A stretch of DNA of 64,000 nt from Streptococcus cristatus ATCC 51100 (GTDB lineage Bacteria; Bacillota; Bacilli; Lactobacillales; Streptococcaceae), in contig NZ_CP050133.1 in NCBI RefSeq assembly GCF_011612585.1, positions 434,001 to 498,000 of the forward strand. Reading direction: 5' to 3'. The notes under the pieces are model-generated. The model made no database searches, was not told the DNA's origin, and saw nothing but the letters and a program-made list of their open reading frames with translations. Shown here in pieces: positions 25,872-36,418 of this stretch. The position numbers and the translations under genes were made by a program. Within the stretch, counting starts at the first letter, position 1, and each line of letters opens with the position of its first letter.

Positions 25872-26768
25872 ATGTTGTTTGACCAAATTGCCAGCAATAA
25901 AAGGCGCACTTGGCTTCTCCTCGTCGCCTTCTTTGCTCTTTTAGCTTTGATTGGGGCAGCTGTCGGCTATCTTTGGCTTGATTCTCCCTTTGGTGGGATA
26001 GCCATTGCTTTCATCATCGGTGGTATTTATGCTGTCAGTATGATTTTTCAGTCCACAGAGATTGTCATGTTGATGAACGGTGCGAGGGAAGTTTCCGAGG
26101 AGGAGGCGCCTGAACTCTATCACGTTGTACAGGATATGGCCATGGTGGCTCAGATTCCTATGCCTCGGGTCTTCATCGTAGAAGATGCCTCGCCCAATGC
26201 CTTTGCGACTGGCTCAAAGCCTGAGAATGCGGCTGTGGCTGCGACAACTGGATTGCTTGCCCTCATGAATCGTGAAGAGCTTGAAGGTGTAATGGGGCAT
26301 GAAGTCAGTCACATTCGTAATTATGATATTCGCATTTCGACGATTGCAGTGGCGCTTACAAGTGCTGTCACGATGCTATCTAGCATGGCTGGGCGCATGA
26401 TGTGGTTTGGCGGTGGTGGCCGTCGAAGAAACGATCGGGATGATGACAATGGCTTAGGAATTGTTTTGATGATTGTCTCTCTACTAGCTCTTCTTTTGGC
26501 GCCGCTTGCTGCAACATTGGTGCAGTTGGCTATTTCCCGTCAACGTGAGTATCTGGCAGACGCTTCAAGTGTTGAGCTGACCCGTAATCCTAAGGGCATG
26601 ATCAATGCCCTGTTGAAGTTAGACAATAGCCAGCCCATGGAGCACCATGTAGATGATGCTAGTGCAGCCCTCTATATCAATGATCCTAAGAAGAAGGGTG
26701 GCTTGCAAAAGCTCTTCTACACTCACCCACCAATTTCTGATCGGGTAGAAAGATTGAAAAATATGTAA
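25872..26768 (+). CDS. htpX: Membrane zinc protease HtpX
   Basis: A 298-residue M48 metalloprotease that cuts misfolded membrane proteins. Zinc motif HEVSH at about 139-143, with the third ligand Glu in REYLADASS. Four helices: two at the N-terminus (about 15-55) and two in the middle. The ATG at 25872 was chosen because the protein then begins [11 protein letters not shown] as usual; a GTG at 25863, directly after the lemA stop, would add three residues. Confidence 0.93.
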   Translation: MLFDQIASNKRRTWLLLVAFFALLALIGAAVGYLWLDSPFGGIAIAFIIGGIYAVSMIFQSTEIVMLMNGAREVSEEEAPELYHVVQDMAMVAQIPMPRVFIVEDASPNAFATGSKPENAAVAATTGLLALMNREELEGVMGHEVSHIRNYDIRISTIAVALTSAVTMLSSMAGRMMWFGGGGRRRNDRDDDNGLGIVLMIVSLLALLLAPLAATLVQLAISRQREYLADASSVELTRNPKGMINALLKLDNSQPMEHHVDDASAALYINDPKKKGGLQKLFYTHPPISDRVERLKNM

Positions 26769-26797
26769 GAAGGAAGTCTAGGCTTCCTTCTTTTTTG
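26767..26797 (+). terminator. Terminator after htpX
   Basis: AAGAAGGAAG / CTTCCTTCTT with a short loop, followed by six Ts. Confidence 0.85.
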
Positions 26798-26821
26798 TAT
26801 GGAATTGCGACGATTTTTACT

Positions 26822-28045
26822 CTAGTTGTTTTTGAGACTGAGTAGAAGGCAGACACCGCTAAGTAGAGAGAAGACCAACCAAGCGCTTCCCATATTCCAA
26901 AGGCCGAGACTAGTGAAAAGCATGCTTCCTAGCGGAATGGAAAAGGTAAAGAGCATGGTGAGAAAGTTGGAGGTTTGGGCTAATACTTCTGGAGGAAGTT
27001 TACTCAGCAGCATGCTGTTGATTTTAGGATTGATTTTTCCAGAGATGTACATGAGAAAGGTAAGAAAGAAAATTCCCAAGAGAGCAGGAGCTTGGAGTAA
27101 ATTGCTGATGCCTAAGAGGAGGAGAGCTAGCGAGCACCAAACGACGAGTCGCATCAGAGAGAGCTTGGAAAAATAATCATTTGAGAAGGCACTGGCAGAG
27201 ATAATCCCAATCACTGTGCAGGACTCGATAATGAGCAGAGACTGGCTCAGGTTTAGTCCCCAAAATGGGTGATCCAATAAATAGAGATTGTAGAGTCCCA
27301 TGATAGAGCCGGCCAGTGCATTTAAGAGGAGGACTTGAAGCAGCACTAGCAGGAAGTTTCCAATTTTTTCTTGTTCAAAAATCATTTGGACATTCTGGTA
27401 AAGGTCTTTCATCTGAGCCTTGAAAGGAAGCTTTTCCTCTGTAACAGCAGGGGCATCATGGGTGAGTTTTTGGCGAATCAGATAAAGAGTGCTTGAGGAA
27501 AGTAGGAAGCAGAGGGCATTAATGAGGGCAACCATAGCGAAATTCTGCTGGCTGATACTAAGTAACCAGACACCCAAGGCTTGCCCAGCAAAATTTCCTA
27601 AAAAAGTGAGAAGTTGAGTGAAGGAGTAAGCTTCCATCAAATCTTTCTCTTCTATATTTTTCTGTAAGATAGGCATCTGTAGGCCACTGCGATAGTCGCT
27701 GATAATGTCAGAAAAGATATTGAGAAAGCAGACGGTAGCAAAGGCGAGGTAGGAGGCGGACTTGGTTAGGAGGGCGACTAGGGTGAAGAGGAAGGCCTGC
27801 AAATAACCTAGATGAATAAGCCAGCGGGCCTTTTGAATGGTTTTGTCAGCTTTCATCCCGACAAAGACTGTGAAAAAGGTAGGAACAAGAACGATAAAAT
27901 TGGCAATACCAACGGCAAACTTGGGTTGGGGCATGCTAGAAGCAAATACGATAAAGACGATATTATAGATAGAAGAGCCTAGGATATTAAAGATCCGTGA
28001 CAGACTGATAAAGGCAAATAGTCTATTTCTTAAAGCAAGTTTCAT
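26822..28045 (-). CDS. Major facilitator superfamily transporter
   Basis: A 407-residue membrane protein with about twelve helices, typical MFS exporter size. Helix 1-2 region FISLSRIFNILGSSIYNIVFIVF and the loop GMKADKTIQKARW (variant of the MFS G-x-x-x-D-R motif) are seen. Relatives include macrolide-type and other drug exporters, but the substrate cannot be predicted. The ATG at 28045 follows AAAGGAG; a longer reading to 28108 adds residues without a ribosome site. Confidence 0.8.
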   Translation of the reverse strand: MKLALRNRLFAFISLSRIFNILGSSIYNIVFIVFASSMPQPKFAVGIANFIVLVPTFFTVFVGMKADKTIQKARWLIHLGYLQAFLFTLVALLTKSASYLAFATVCFLNIFSDIISDYRSGLQMPILQKNIEEKDLMEAYSFTQLLTFLGNFAGQALGVWLLSISQQNFAMVALINALCFLLSSSTLYLIRQKLTHDAPAVTEEKLPFKAQMKDLYQNVQMIFEQEKIGNFLLVLLQVLLLNALAGSIMGLYNLYLLDHPFWGLNLSQSLLIIESCTVIGIISASAFSNDYFSKLSLMRLVVWCSLALLLLGISNLLQAPALLGIFFLTFLMYISGKINPKINSMLLSKLPPEVLAQTSNFLTMLFTFSIPLGSMLFTSLGLWNMGSAWLVFSLLSGVCLLLSLKNN

Positions 28046-28274
28046 AATAAATCTCCTTTGGGGACGAATCAATTTCGGAATGGTAAGAAATTCCAACTCG
28101 CAATGCATTGGTAGTTATGATTATAGCAAAATGTGGCATGCCCGCAAGGCCTTTTCGCTGACTGGTAGAAGCTCGTAGGCCAAGTGGTAAATATCTGAAA
28201 GTGACTTGCAAAAGCTATAAGGTAGCCTATCAAAAGCTGATATATTCTTTTAGATTTTTTTTTATACATGAATG

Positions 28275-28283
28275 TGATATAAT
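28275..28283 (+). promoter_or_regulatory. Extended -10 immediately before rsmH
   Basis: TGATATAAT ends at 28283, only nine bases before the rsmH ATG at 28293. Transcription would be expected to begin at about 28290, giving a leader of two to three bases. Confidence 0.6.
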
Positions 28284-28292
28284 AGATAGGAT

Positions 28293-29243
28293 ATGACAAA
28301 AGAATTTCATCACATTACTGTACTTCTTCACGAAACGATTGACCAGCTTGATGTTCAGCCAGATGGCATCTATGTTGATGCGACCTTGGGCGGAGCTGGT
28401 CACAGCGAGTATCTTTTGAGCAAGCTGGGAGACAAGGGGCATTTGTATGCTTTTGACCAAGATCAGACTGCGATTGACAATGCCAAAAAACGTCTGGCTC
28501 CCTACATTGAGCGGGGCATGGTGACCTTTATCAAGGATAATTTCCGCAATCTAAAGACTCGTTTGAATGAAGTAGGGGTCGAGAAGATTGATGGAATTTG
28601 TTATGACTTGGGCGTATCTAGTCCGCAGCTGGATGAGCGGGAGCGCGGTTTTTCTTATAAGCAGGATGCTCCGTTGGATATGCGGATGAATCAAGAAGCT
28701 GCCTTGACAGCTTACCAAGTTGTGAATCAATATCCTTATAACGACCTAGTCCGTATTTTTTTCAAATATGGTGAAGATAAGTTTTCCAAGCAGATTGCCC
28801 GTAAGATCGAGCAAGCGAGAGAAGTCAAGCCAATCGAAACGACGACAGAGCTGGCGGAAATTATCAAATCAGCCAAACCTGCTAAGGAACTGAAGAAAAA
28901 AGGTCATCCAGCTAAACAGATTTTTCAGGCCATTCGGATTGAAGTCAATGACGAGTTGGGGGCGGCCGATGAATCCATTCAGCAGGCTATTGACTTGTTG
29001 GCTGTAGGTGGTCGTATTTCAGTGATTACTTTTCATTCGCTGGAGGATCGTCTGACTAAGCAACTGTTTAAAGAAGCCTCAACCGTAGATGTTCCCAAAG
29101 GTCTACCCTTCATTCCAGATGATTTGCAGCCCAAGCTGGAGTTAGTTTCTCGCAAACCCATTTTACCAAGCAAAGAAGAATTAGAAGCCAATAATCGCGC
29201 CCATTCTGCGAAGTTGCGCGTGGCTAGGAAGGTGCATGAGTAA
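28293..29243 (+). CDS. rsmH: 16S rRNA m4C1402 methyltransferase RsmH
   Basis: A 316-residue SAM-dependent enzyme (MraW) that N4-methylates C1402 in the ribosomal P site. Marks: [15 protein letters not shown] (SAM loop), [22 protein letters not shown] and [12 protein letters not shown]. It opens the division and wall cluster of streptococci, followed by ftsL after five bases. No good ribosome-binding site precedes the ATG, and an extended -10 lies just nine bases upstream, so the message may be leaderless. Confidence 0.93.
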   Translation: MTKEFHHITVLLHETIDQLDVQPDGIYVDATLGGAGHSEYLLSKLGDKGHLYAFDQDQTAIDNAKKRLAPYIERGMVTFIKDNFRNLKTRLNEVGVEKIDGICYDLGVSSPQLDERERGFSYKQDAPLDMRMNQEAALTAYQVVNQYPYNDLVRIFFKYGEDKFSKQIARKIEQAREVKPIETTTELAEIIKSAKPAKELKKKGHPAKQIFQAIRIEVNDELGAADESIQQAIDLLAVGGRISVITFHSLEDRLTKQLFKEASTVDVPKGLPFIPDDLQPKLELVSRKPILPSKEELEANNRAHSAKLRVARKVHE

Positions 29244-29248
29244 GTTTC

Positions 29249-29569
29249 ATGGCAGAAAGAAAGCAACACCCTATTCAAAAACGGATTCGGAAATTTTCTC
29301 GAGTCGAAAAAGCCTTCTATGGCTCCATTATTTTAACAGCGATTATCCTTGCAGTCAGTATTGTGTTTATGCAGACTAAGTTACTGCAGGTCAATCATGA
29401 TTTGACTGAAGTTAATGCTCAGATTGAGTCAGAGCAGGCTGAATTGGATAATATTAAGCAAGAAGTGAATGAATTGACACGTTATGAAAGGCTGTCCCAG
29501 TTGGCCAGCTCTCAGGATATGAAACTCCAAAAGGGAAATCGTAAGACAGTGAGTACAACCAATGAGTAA
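29249..29569 (+). CDS. ftsL: Cell division protein FtsL
   Basis: A 106-residue bitopic membrane protein of the divisome: basic cytoplasmic tail (1-27), one helix (about 28-48), then a coiled-coil ectodomain with heptad spacing ([20 protein letters not shown]) that pairs with DivIC/FtsB. The position between rsmH and pbp2X is diagnostic, since the sequence itself is poorly conserved. Its end overlaps pbp2X by eight bases. Confidence 0.88.
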   Translation: MAERKQHPIQKRIRKFSRVEKAFYGSIILTAIILAVSIVFMQTKLLQVNHDLTEVNAQIESEQAELDNIKQEVNELTRYERLSQLASSQDMKLQKGNRKTVSTTNE

Positions 29570-31847
29570 TAGATTTTTAAAAAATATTCAGCGATATGCT
29601 TTAAAAAATAGACAAAGCCCAGAATACAATCGACGAAAAGTTGGAAAAAGTATGAGTGCCTTGGCCGTCTTTCTTTTTTTCATTTTCTTAATTAATTTTG
29701 CGACGATTATCGGGACAGATCAGAAATTTGGTGTTAATTTGTCAAAAGGTGCCAAGCAAGTACACCAAAAGACAGTTGTTGTCGCTGCCAAGCGAGGAAC
29801 GATCTATGACCGCAACGGTGTCCCGATCGCTGAAGATGCAACAACCTATAACATTTATGCTGTTATTGATAAAAATTACAAATCCGCCGCTGGCAAGGTC
29901 CTCTATGTAGAAGAATCTCAGTATGAAAAGGTTGCTGAGATTCTTAATCAACATCTAGGAATGGATAAGGACTATGTTAAGCAGCAGCTTGCGCAAAAGG
30001 ATTTAAAGCAGGTTTCTTTTGGTTCTCAAGGAAATGGGATCACCTATAGTACTATGAGCTCTATCCGGCAGGCGATGGAGAAGGAAAAGATAGAGGGAAT
30101 TGATTTTACAACCAGCCCTAACCGCAGCTATAGTAACGGTATCTTTGCTTCGCAATTTATCGGTCAGGCTCAGATGCAAGAGGATAAAGATGGTAACAAA
30201 ACTCTTGTAGGGAAATCCGGGATGGAGCAGTCGCTAGACCGTATCTTAGGCGGTCAGAATGGTCTGGTTACCTATGAAAAAGACAGCAAAGGCAACATTA
30301 TCCCAGGTTCAGAGGAAGTTTCTGTTAAGACAGAAGACGGAAAAGATGTGTATACAACCCTCTCTGCCCAGCTACAGACATACTTGGAAACGCGGATGGA
30401 TGCCTTCCAAGAAACAGCTAAAGGAAAATTTGTCAGTGCGACTTTGGTCAGTGCCAAGACAGGCGAGATTTTAGCAACAACTCAGCGTCCGACTTATAAT
30501 GCGGATACCAAAGAGGGCCTGAATGTAGATCATTTGAAAACTTGGAATAGCTTCCTTTACCAGACGCAGTATGAGCCTGGATCAACGATGAAAGTTATGA
30601 CTCTAGCCTCAGCGATTGATAATGGGTCCTTTAATCCAACCGGAACATACGATAACTCGGAATATAAGATTGCAGATGCTACCATCCGCGACTGGGATGT
30701 AAACATGGGGTTATCAACAGGACAAGTCCTGACCTATGCTCAAGGTTTTACTTACTCTAGTAATGTTGGGATGACACGCATTGAGCAAGACATGGGAGAT
30801 GCCAAGTGGATAGACTATCTATCAAAATTCAAATTTGGCTTACCGACTCGTTTTGGTATGGGCTATGAAGAATATGGTGCCTTGCCTACAGACAATGCTG
30901 TAACCATTGCTATGAGTTCCTTTGGACAAGGGATTGGGGTAACCCAAGTGCAGATGTTACGTGCCTTTTCGGCTATTTCAAATGATGGTGTTATGTTAGA
31001 GCCGAAATTTATCTCTGCTATTTATGATTCACGAACAGGTAGTGCCCGTAAATCCCAGCCAGAAATCGTTGGTCATCCAGTTTCAGGAAAAGCAGCGAAA
31101 ACGACTCGGGATTATATGATTCAGGTCGGAACGGTCCCTTATTATGGAACACTGAATATCGGCGGAGAACCGGTTATCAAGGTTTCTGGGCAAGATGTGG
31201 CCGTGAAATCTGGAACAGCCGAGATTGCGTCAGCTAAGGGCTATTTGGAAGGGGAGAATAATTACATTTACTCCGTAGTAGCCATGACACCAGCTGAAAG
31301 TCCAGATTTCATTATGTATGTCACTGTTCAGCAGCCTGAAGTTAAATTTTCACCACTTTTCTGGCAGGAAGTTGTTAATCCAGTCTTGGAAGAAGCTGTG
31401 GCACTTAAAGATAGCTTGAATCTAACTGGCGATAGCCCTGCTTTGGAATTGGTTGAAAAAGAAACAACCTACAAAATGCCATCTATCGATGGTTTGACCA
31501 AACAACTGAAGTTAAAAAATCAAATCAGCCCAGGAGGCTTGGCTGATGAGCTTCGCCGCAATCTAGTACAGCCAGTCATCCTAGGAACAGGCAGTGAAAT
31601 CAAGAAGATTTCTGTAAAAGAAGGGCAAGAACTGAAAGCCAATCAACAGATTTTGATTTTAAGTGATAACTTTGAAGATTTGCCAGATATGTATGGCTGG
31701 ACCAAGGAAAATGTGGAGCAATTTGCTGAATGGCAAGGGCTGGAAGTCAATTTTAAAGGCAAAGGCTCAAAAGTTGTCAAACAGAAGGAAAAGGTCAATA
31801 CAGACCTGAAAAAATTGAAAAAAATAACCGTTACATTGGGAGACTAG
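29562..31847 (+). CDS. pbp2X: Penicillin-binding protein 2X
   Basis: A 761-residue class B penicillin-binding protein, the septal transpeptidase paired with FtsW and a main beta-lactam target. Short cytoplasmic tail, one helix (about 28-48), dimerisation domain, then transpeptidase with S341-T-M-K, S399-S-N and K549-S-G-T. Two PASTA domains close the protein (about 632-761). The three motifs have the usual sensitive-type residues, and I see no obvious mosaic block, though resistance changes elsewhere cannot be judged without an alignment. Confidence 0.95.
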   Translation: MSNRFLKNIQRYALKNRQSPEYNRRKVGKSMSALAVFLFFIFLINFATIIGTDQKFGVNLSKGAKQVHQKTVVVAAKRGTIYDRNGVPIAEDATTYNIYAVIDKNYKSAAGKVLYVEESQYEKVAEILNQHLGMDKDYVKQQLAQKDLKQVSFGSQGNGITYSTMSSIRQAMEKEKIEGIDFTTSPNRSYSNGIFASQFIGQAQMQEDKDGNKTLVGKSGMEQSLDRILGGQNGLVTYEKDSKGNIIPGSEEVSVKTEDGKDVYTTLSAQLQTYLETRMDAFQETAKGKFVSATLVSAKTGEILATTQRPTYNADTKEGLNVDHLKTWNSFLYQTQYEPGSTMKVMTLASAIDNGSFNPTGTYDNSEYKIADATIRDWDVNMGLSTGQVLTYAQGFTYSSNVGMTRIEQDMGDAKWIDYLSKFKFGLPTRFGMGYEEYGALPTDNAVTIAMSSFGQGIGVTQVQMLRAFSAISNDGVMLEPKFISAIYDSRTGSARKSQPEIVGHPVSGKAAKTTRDYMIQVGTVPYYGTLNIGGEPVIKVSGQDVAVKSGTAEIASAKGYLEGENNYIYSVVAMTPAESPDFIMYVTVQQPEVKFSPLFWQEVVNPVLEEAVALKDSLNLTGDSPALELVEKETTYKMPSIDGLTKQLKLKNQISPGGLADELRRNLVQPVILGTGSEIKKISVKEGQELKANQQILILSDNFEDLPDMYGWTKENVEQFAEWQGLEVNFKGKGSKVVKQKEKVNTDLKKLKKITVTLGD

Positions 31848-31848
31848 C

Positions 31849-32832
31849 ATGTTAACAGCAATTATTGCAGGAATTCTGACCTTTATCCTAACGCTTGTTG
31901 GGATTCCTGCCTTTATCCGTTTTTATCACAAGGCTCATATTTCAGGCCAGCAAATGCACGAGGATGTCAAGCAACATCAAGCTAAGGCTGGAACGCCGAC
32001 GATGGGGGGAACCGTCTTTCTGGTTGCTTCTGTTTTGGCTAGTTTTGTGACAGCTTTGCTTTCTCAACAACTATCCAACGGTTTGATTATGATTCTCTTT
32101 ATCTTGGTTCTCTACGGAATCGTTGGCTTTTTGGATGATTTCCTCAAGGTCTTCCGTAAGATCAACGAAGGCCTGAATCCTAAGCAGAAACTAGCTCTGC
32201 AGCTGGTAGGGGGAGTTATCTTTTACTTCTTCTACAATCAGCACGGGGCAGGTGACTCTCTCAATGTCTTTACGATTCCAGTGCAGCTAGGTTTCCTCTA
32301 TATCTTCTTCGTCCTCTTTTGGCTGGTTGGTTTCTCCAACGCTGTCAATCTGACCGATGGAATTGATGGCTTGGCTAGTATCTCCGTTGCGATCAGCTTG
32401 GTGGCCTACGGGGTCATTGCTCTGGAGCAGAAGCGCTTTGACCTTCTGATTGTCATTATCAGCATGATTGGTGGTTTGCTGGGCTTCTTTGTCTTTAACC
32501 ATAAGCCAGCTAAAATCTTTATGGGGGACGTGGGTAGTCTTGCTTTGGGCGGTATGCTTGCTGCCCTCTCCATTGCCTTGCATCAAGAGTGGACCTTGCT
32601 TCTCATCGGAATTGTCTATGTCTTTGAGACAACTTCTGTTATGATGCAGGTGATTTATTTCAAGCTGACGGGTGGCAAGCGGATTTTCCGTATGACGCCA
32701 GTCCATCACCACTTTGAGCTTGGTGGCTTTTCTGGTCATGGCCAGCCTTGGAGCGAATGGAAGGTCGACTTCTTTTTCTGGGGCGTAGGCCTCTTAGCTA
32801 GCTTGCTGACTTTGGCCATTCTATATTTGTAA
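31849..32832 (+). CDS. mraY: Phospho-MurNAc-pentapeptide transferase MraY
   Basis: A 327-residue membrane enzyme with about ten helices that makes lipid I from UDP-MurNAc-pentapeptide and undecaprenyl phosphate. Marks: [15 protein letters not shown] (catalytic Asp pair), [22 protein letters not shown] and the late [13 protein letters not shown] precedes the ATG, one base after the pbp2X stop. It ends the cluster. Confidence 0.95.
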   Translation: MLTAIIAGILTFILTLVGIPAFIRFYHKAHISGQQMHEDVKQHQAKAGTPTMGGTVFLVASVLASFVTALLSQQLSNGLIMILFILVLYGIVGFLDDFLKVFRKINEGLNPKQKLALQLVGGVIFYFFYNQHGAGDSLNVFTIPVQLGFLYIFFVLFWLVGFSNAVNLTDGIDGLASISVAISLVAYGVIALEQKRFDLLIVIISMIGGLLGFFVFNHKPAKIFMGDVGSLALGGMLAALSIALHQEWTLLLIGIVYVFETTSVMMQVIYFKLTGGKRIFRMTPVHHHFELGGFSGHGQPWSEWKVDFFFWGVGLLASLLTLAILYL

Positions 32833-32836
32833 TATG

Positions 32837-32864
32837 AAGGTGGGTGTAAGCCCGCCTTTTCTTG
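32837..32864 (+). terminator. Terminator after mraY
   Basis: AAGGTGGG / CCCGCCTT (one G-U pair), six-base loop, then TTTTCTT. Confidence 0.75.
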
Positions 32865-32932
32865 TCCTGAGCCGAGCAGAAAAGATATTTTTTTGGTATA
32901 ATAGGTAAGATTAAGAGTAAACAGAGGAAAAA

Positions 32933-34276
32933 ATGAAATTTACAGAATTTAACTTTAAAGATTATATTCAGGCAGCCCTCAGGGACCTGAACTTTGTGGA
33001 AGCAACAGAGGTTCAAGAGAAGCTGATTCCGGTGGTGTTATCTGGCCGAGACTTGGTCGGGGAGTCCAAAACTGGATCAGGCAAGACCCACACTTTTTTG
33101 CTGCCTATTTTCCAGCAATTAGATGAAGAGGCGAACAGCGTCCAAGCGGTGATTACAGCACCCAGCCGAGAATTAGCAACCCAAATCTATCAGGCTGCCC
33201 GTCAGCTGGCTAGCTTTTCGGAGCAAGAGATTCGATTGGCCAACTATGTCGGCGGGACTGACAAGGCTCGTCAGATTGGCAAGCTAGAGTCTAGCCAGCC
33301 CCATATCGTCATTGGAACACCAGGGCGGATTTATGATTTGGTTGAGTCAGGCGATTTGGCTATCCACAAGGCTCATACCTTTGTTGTGGACGAGGCTGAC
33401 ATGACGCTTGATATGGGCTTTTTGGAGACGGTCGACCGGATTGCAGCTTGTCTGCCCAAAGACCTGCAGTTTTTGGTTTTCTCGGCCACCATTCCGCAGA
33501 AGCTCCAACCTTTCTTGAAAAAATACCTGTCTAATCCAGTCATGGAGCAGATTAAGACCAAGACTGTGATTGCTGATACCATTGATAACTGGCTCCTGTC
33601 AACCAAAGGGCGAGATAAGAATGCCCAGATTTATGAGATCAGTCAGCTCCTCCAGCCTTATCTGGCGATGATTTTTGTCAATACCAAGACTCGGGCGGAT
33701 GAATTGCAGGCCTATCTAACTGCGCAAGGTCTAAAAGTGGCCAAGATTCACGGCGATATCCCTCCACGGGAGCGTAAGCGTATCATGAATCAGATCAAGA
33801 ATCTAGACTTTGAATACATCGTAGCGACGGACTTGGCGGCTCGGGGGATTGACATTGAGGGCGTTAGCCATGTCATCAATGATGCCATTCCGCAAGATTT
33901 GTCTTTCTTTGTCCACCGCGTTGGTCGGACTGGACGAAATGGCCTTCCCGGCACAGCCATTACCCTTTATCAACCGAGTGACGATTCAGATATTCGAGAG
34001 TTGGAAAAGCTGGGCATCAAGTTTACTCCTAAGATGATCAAAAATGGGGAATTTCAAGATACCTACGACCGGGATCGCCGCGCTAATCGGGAGAAGACCA
34101 AGGAAAAGCTGGACACAGAAATGATTGGTCTGGTCAAGAAGAAAAAGAAAAAAATCAAGCCAGGCTATAAGAAGAAAATCCAATGGGCGGTTAATGAAAA
34201 GCGCCGCAAGACCAAGCGAGCTGAAAATCGTGCACGTGGTCGAGCAGAACGCCAGGCTAAGCGCCAGATATTCTAG
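32933..34276 (+). CDS. DEAD-box RNA helicase
   Basis: A 447-residue ATP-dependent RNA helicase. Motifs in order: Q-motif region (FVEATEVQEKLIP), I (SKTGSGKT), Ia (PSRELA), II (VDEADMTLDMG), III (SATI), V (ATDLAARGIDIEG) and VI (HRVGRTGRNG). The C-terminal 60 residues are very basic (KKKKKKIKPGYKKK and an Arg-rich end) for RNA contact. It resembles CshB-type helicases, active in cold adaptation and RNA turnover. The promoter GGTATAATAG and AGAGGAAA precede it. Confidence 0.9.
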   Translation: MKFTEFNFKDYIQAALRDLNFVEATEVQEKLIPVVLSGRDLVGESKTGSGKTHTFLLPIFQQLDEEANSVQAVITAPSRELATQIYQAARQLASFSEQEIRLANYVGGTDKARQIGKLESSQPHIVIGTPGRIYDLVESGDLAIHKAHTFVVDEADMTLDMGFLETVDRIAACLPKDLQFLVFSATIPQKLQPFLKKYLSNPVMEQIKTKTVIADTIDNWLLSTKGRDKNAQIYEISQLLQPYLAMIFVNTKTRADELQAYLTAQGLKVAKIHGDIPPRERKRIMNQIKNLDFEYIVATDLAARGIDIEGVSHVINDAIPQDLSFFVHRVGRTGRNGLPGTAITLYQPSDDSDIRELEKLGIKFTPKMIKNGEFQDTYDRDRRANREKTKEKLDTEMIGLVKKKKKKIKPGYKKKIQWAVNEKRRKTKRAENRARGRAERQAKRQIF

Positions 34277-34320
34277 CCATAAATTCTTTCTATGGACGAT
34301 ATAGAAAAATTATATTTTAA

Positions 34321-34365
34321 AGACCAGTGAAACTATGATAGACTAGGATTACTGGTCTATTTTAT
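34321..34365 (+). terminator. Terminator after the helicase gene
   Basis: AGACCAGT (34321-34328) pairs with ACTGGTCT (34351-34358), then ATTTTATT. Confidence 0.6.
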
Positions 34366-34484
34366 TGTCATTTCCCACTTAGCTATTAAAGGTTTAAAGA
34401 TTATCTATTCTTGATGCCAAATAGTTTGCATCTGGGTCAAATTATGATAGAATAATGCATTATCGAGAAAGAGAAGTAATTAAA

Positions 34485-35291
34485 ATGTTTACAACTTATA
34501 TCCTAGCTGCAAACTGGTATGAAGAGCTCTTGAAGCTCCTTCCAGACGGCAAATTATTTAGTTTACGAGCTGTTTTTGATGCCATTCCAGCGATTCTAAA
34601 AACCTTACCTGTCACACTTTTGTTGACACTGGGTGGGGCATTTTTCGGCATTATCTTGGCCATGATTTTTGCAGTGGTCAAGATTAACCGCACAAGAATT
34701 TTGTATCCTATTCAGGCTCTCTTTGTGAGCTTCCTCCGTGGGACGCCCCTTTTGGTCCAGCTCATGTTGACTTATTTTGGGATTCCGCTCCTGCTAAAAG
34801 CCATCAATCAAAAGTATGGGACGGCTTTTAATATCAATGCTATTCCTGCCTCAGTCTTTGCCATTATTGCCTTTGCTTTCAATGAAGCGGCCTATGCTAG
34901 CGAGACGATTCGAGCAGCTATTCTTTCAGTGGATCCGGGTGAGATTGAGGCGGCTCGCAGTCTGGGCATGACCAATCGCCAAGTTTATCTGCTGGTCATC
35001 ATTCCTAATGCAGCAGTTGTGGCAACACCGACTTTGATCAACTCCCTCATCGGCTTGACCAAGGGAACATCTCTGGCCTTTAGTGCGGGTGTCGTGGAAG
35101 TCTTCGCTAAGGCTCAAGCTATCGGTGGCTCCGATTATCGTTATTTTGAGCGCTTTATTTCCGTTTCCATTATTTATTGGATTGTCAATATCGTGATTGA
35201 GCAAATCGGTCGTGCGATTGAAAAAGCTATGGATATCAAGGCGCCAGCCAATCTGGAAAAAATGGAGCAAGCGCAAGGAGGTAAGATTTGA
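34485..35291 (+). CDS. Amino-acid ABC transporter permease (cystine type)
   Basis: A 268-residue permease of the His/Glu/Gln/Arg family with about five helices. The ATPase-contact loop is EAARSLGMTNRQVYLLVIIPNA. FLRGTPLLVQL and AFNEAAYASETIRAAI are usual in polar amino-acid permeases. The ATG at 34485 was chosen; one at 34455 would add ten residues. The ATPase gene overlaps its end. There is no binding protein here, so it may work with the lipoprotein encoded at 4372. The cystine assignment is by similarity to TcyB-type systems and is not certain. Confidence 0.85.
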   Translation: MFTTYILAANWYEELLKLLPDGKLFSLRAVFDAIPAILKTLPVTLLLTLGGAFFGIILAMIFAVVKINRTRILYPIQALFVSFLRGTPLLVQLMLTYFGIPLLLKAINQKYGTAFNINAIPASVFAIIAFAFNEAAYASETIRAAILSVDPGEIEAARSLGMTNRQVYLLVIIPNAAVVATPTLINSLIGLTKGTSLAFSAGVVEVFAKAQAIGGSDYRYFERFISVSIIYWIVNIVIEQIGRAIEKAMDIKAPANLEKMEQAQGGKI

Positions 35292-36034
35292 TGATTAAAA
35301 TTTCCCAGTTAAGTAAGGAATTTTCTGGACAAAAGGTCTTGGATAATCTAAGTTTGGAAATTCAAAAAGGCGAAGTCATTGCTCTAATAGGATCCTCAGG
35401 TGCTGGCAAATCAACCTTCCTGCGCAGCCTTAACTATCTGGAACAGCCAGACAGCGGAAGGATTGAAATTGATAACTTCAAGGTGGATTTTTCAACTATT
35501 TCACCAGATGAAATCTTGACTCTGCGTCGAAAATTGGCCATGGTTTTCCAACAGTTCAATTTATTTTCCCGTCGAACGGCTCTGGAAAATGTCAAGGAAG
35601 GTCTGCGAGTAGTCAAGAACTTGTCTGACCAAGAAGCGACTAAAATTGCCAAGGAAGAGTTGGCAAAGGTTGGCCTGTCTGACCGTGAGAATCATTATCC
35701 CAAGCATTTATCAGGCGGTCAAAAACAGCGAGTGGCTTTGGCACGGGCCTTGGCCATGAAGCCAGATGTTCTCTTGCTGGATGAGCCGACCTCAGCCCTT
35801 GACCCAGAGCTAGTCGGTGAGGTAGAGAAATCCATTGCTGACGCTGCTAAAGCAGGACAAACCATGATTCTGGTCAGCCACGATATCTCTTTTGTTTCTC
35901 AGGTAGCAGATCGGGTGCTTTTCTTGGATAAGGGGCATATTATCGAGTCAGGCAGTCCAGAGGAGATTATCAATCATCCTAAGGAAGCGAGAACCAAAGA
36001 ATTCTTTGCTAGTTACAAACGGACTTATATTTGA
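35288..36034 (+). CDS. Amino-acid ABC transporter ATPase (cystine type)
   Basis: A 248-residue ATPase with Walker A (GSSGAGKST), Q-loop (FQQFNLF), signature LSGGQKQR, Walker B (VLLLDEPTSALD) and switch His (SHDI). Length and sequence fit the polar amino-acid (GlnQ/TcyC) group. The start overlaps the permease stop by four bases (ATGA), so translation is coupled. Confidence 0.9.
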   Translation: MMIKISQLSKEFSGQKVLDNLSLEIQKGEVIALIGSSGAGKSTFLRSLNYLEQPDSGRIEIDNFKVDFSTISPDEILTLRRKLAMVFQQFNLFSRRTALENVKEGLRVVKNLSDQEATKIAKEELAKVGLSDRENHYPKHLSGGQKQRVALARALAMKPDVLLLDEPTSALDPELVGEVEKSIADAAKAGQTMILVSHDISFVSQVADRVLFLDKGHIIESGSPEEIINHPKEARTKEFFASYKRTYI

Positions 36035-36051
36035 TATAATAGAAAAAGTGA

Positions 36052-36090
36052 AAGCTCAGTTGGCTAGACCAGCTGGGTTTGTTTTCGACT
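36052..36090 (+). terminator. Probable terminator after ABC ATPase
   Basis: AGCTCAGTTGG / CCAGCTGGGTTT with a five-base loop and G-U pairs, followed by GTTTTC. An extended -10 (TGATATAAT at 36032-36040) overlaps the preceding stop and could drive the next two genes if the terminator leaks. Confidence 0.5.
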
Positions 36091-36128
36091 AAAACCTTTT
36101 TAAGGCAACTGATTATTGAGGAGCTGAC

Positions 36129-36353
36129 ATGTTAATTAAGATTTTTTCTCTCTATATCCAAAGTCTCATCTATACGACAATTCTGGTAGGCCTTGCCGAT
36201 GGTTTGTGGCTTTTATTGCAGCGGCTCGGTCGCAAGGATCGGACGCTTGCGGTAGGTCAAAGCCAAATTTACGATCTTCTTTTGATTACAATTATGACGA
36301 TTCCAATTTTGTCTTTTGCGATTTTTGGTTTACTGGTTGTTCTTAAAGCTTAA
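36129..36353 (+). CDS. DUF4059-family small membrane protein
   Basis: A 74-residue protein with two membrane helices (about 8-30 and 50-72) and a short charged loop. DUF4059 proteins are known from streptococci, usually between an amino-acid ABC ATPase and thioredoxin reductase, exactly as here. A role in redox or transport is suggested only by position. GAGGAGCTG precedes the ATG. Confidence 0.8.
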   Translation: MLIKIFSLYIQSLIYTTILVGLADGLWLLLQRLGRKDRTLAVGQSQIYDLLLITIMTIPILSFAIFGLLVVLKA

Positions 36354-36418
36354 ATACTTGTAAAAGATTAGTTAGTTTGTTAGAATAAAAGTAGTTACAA
36401 CAAACAGAAAGGAAAAAG

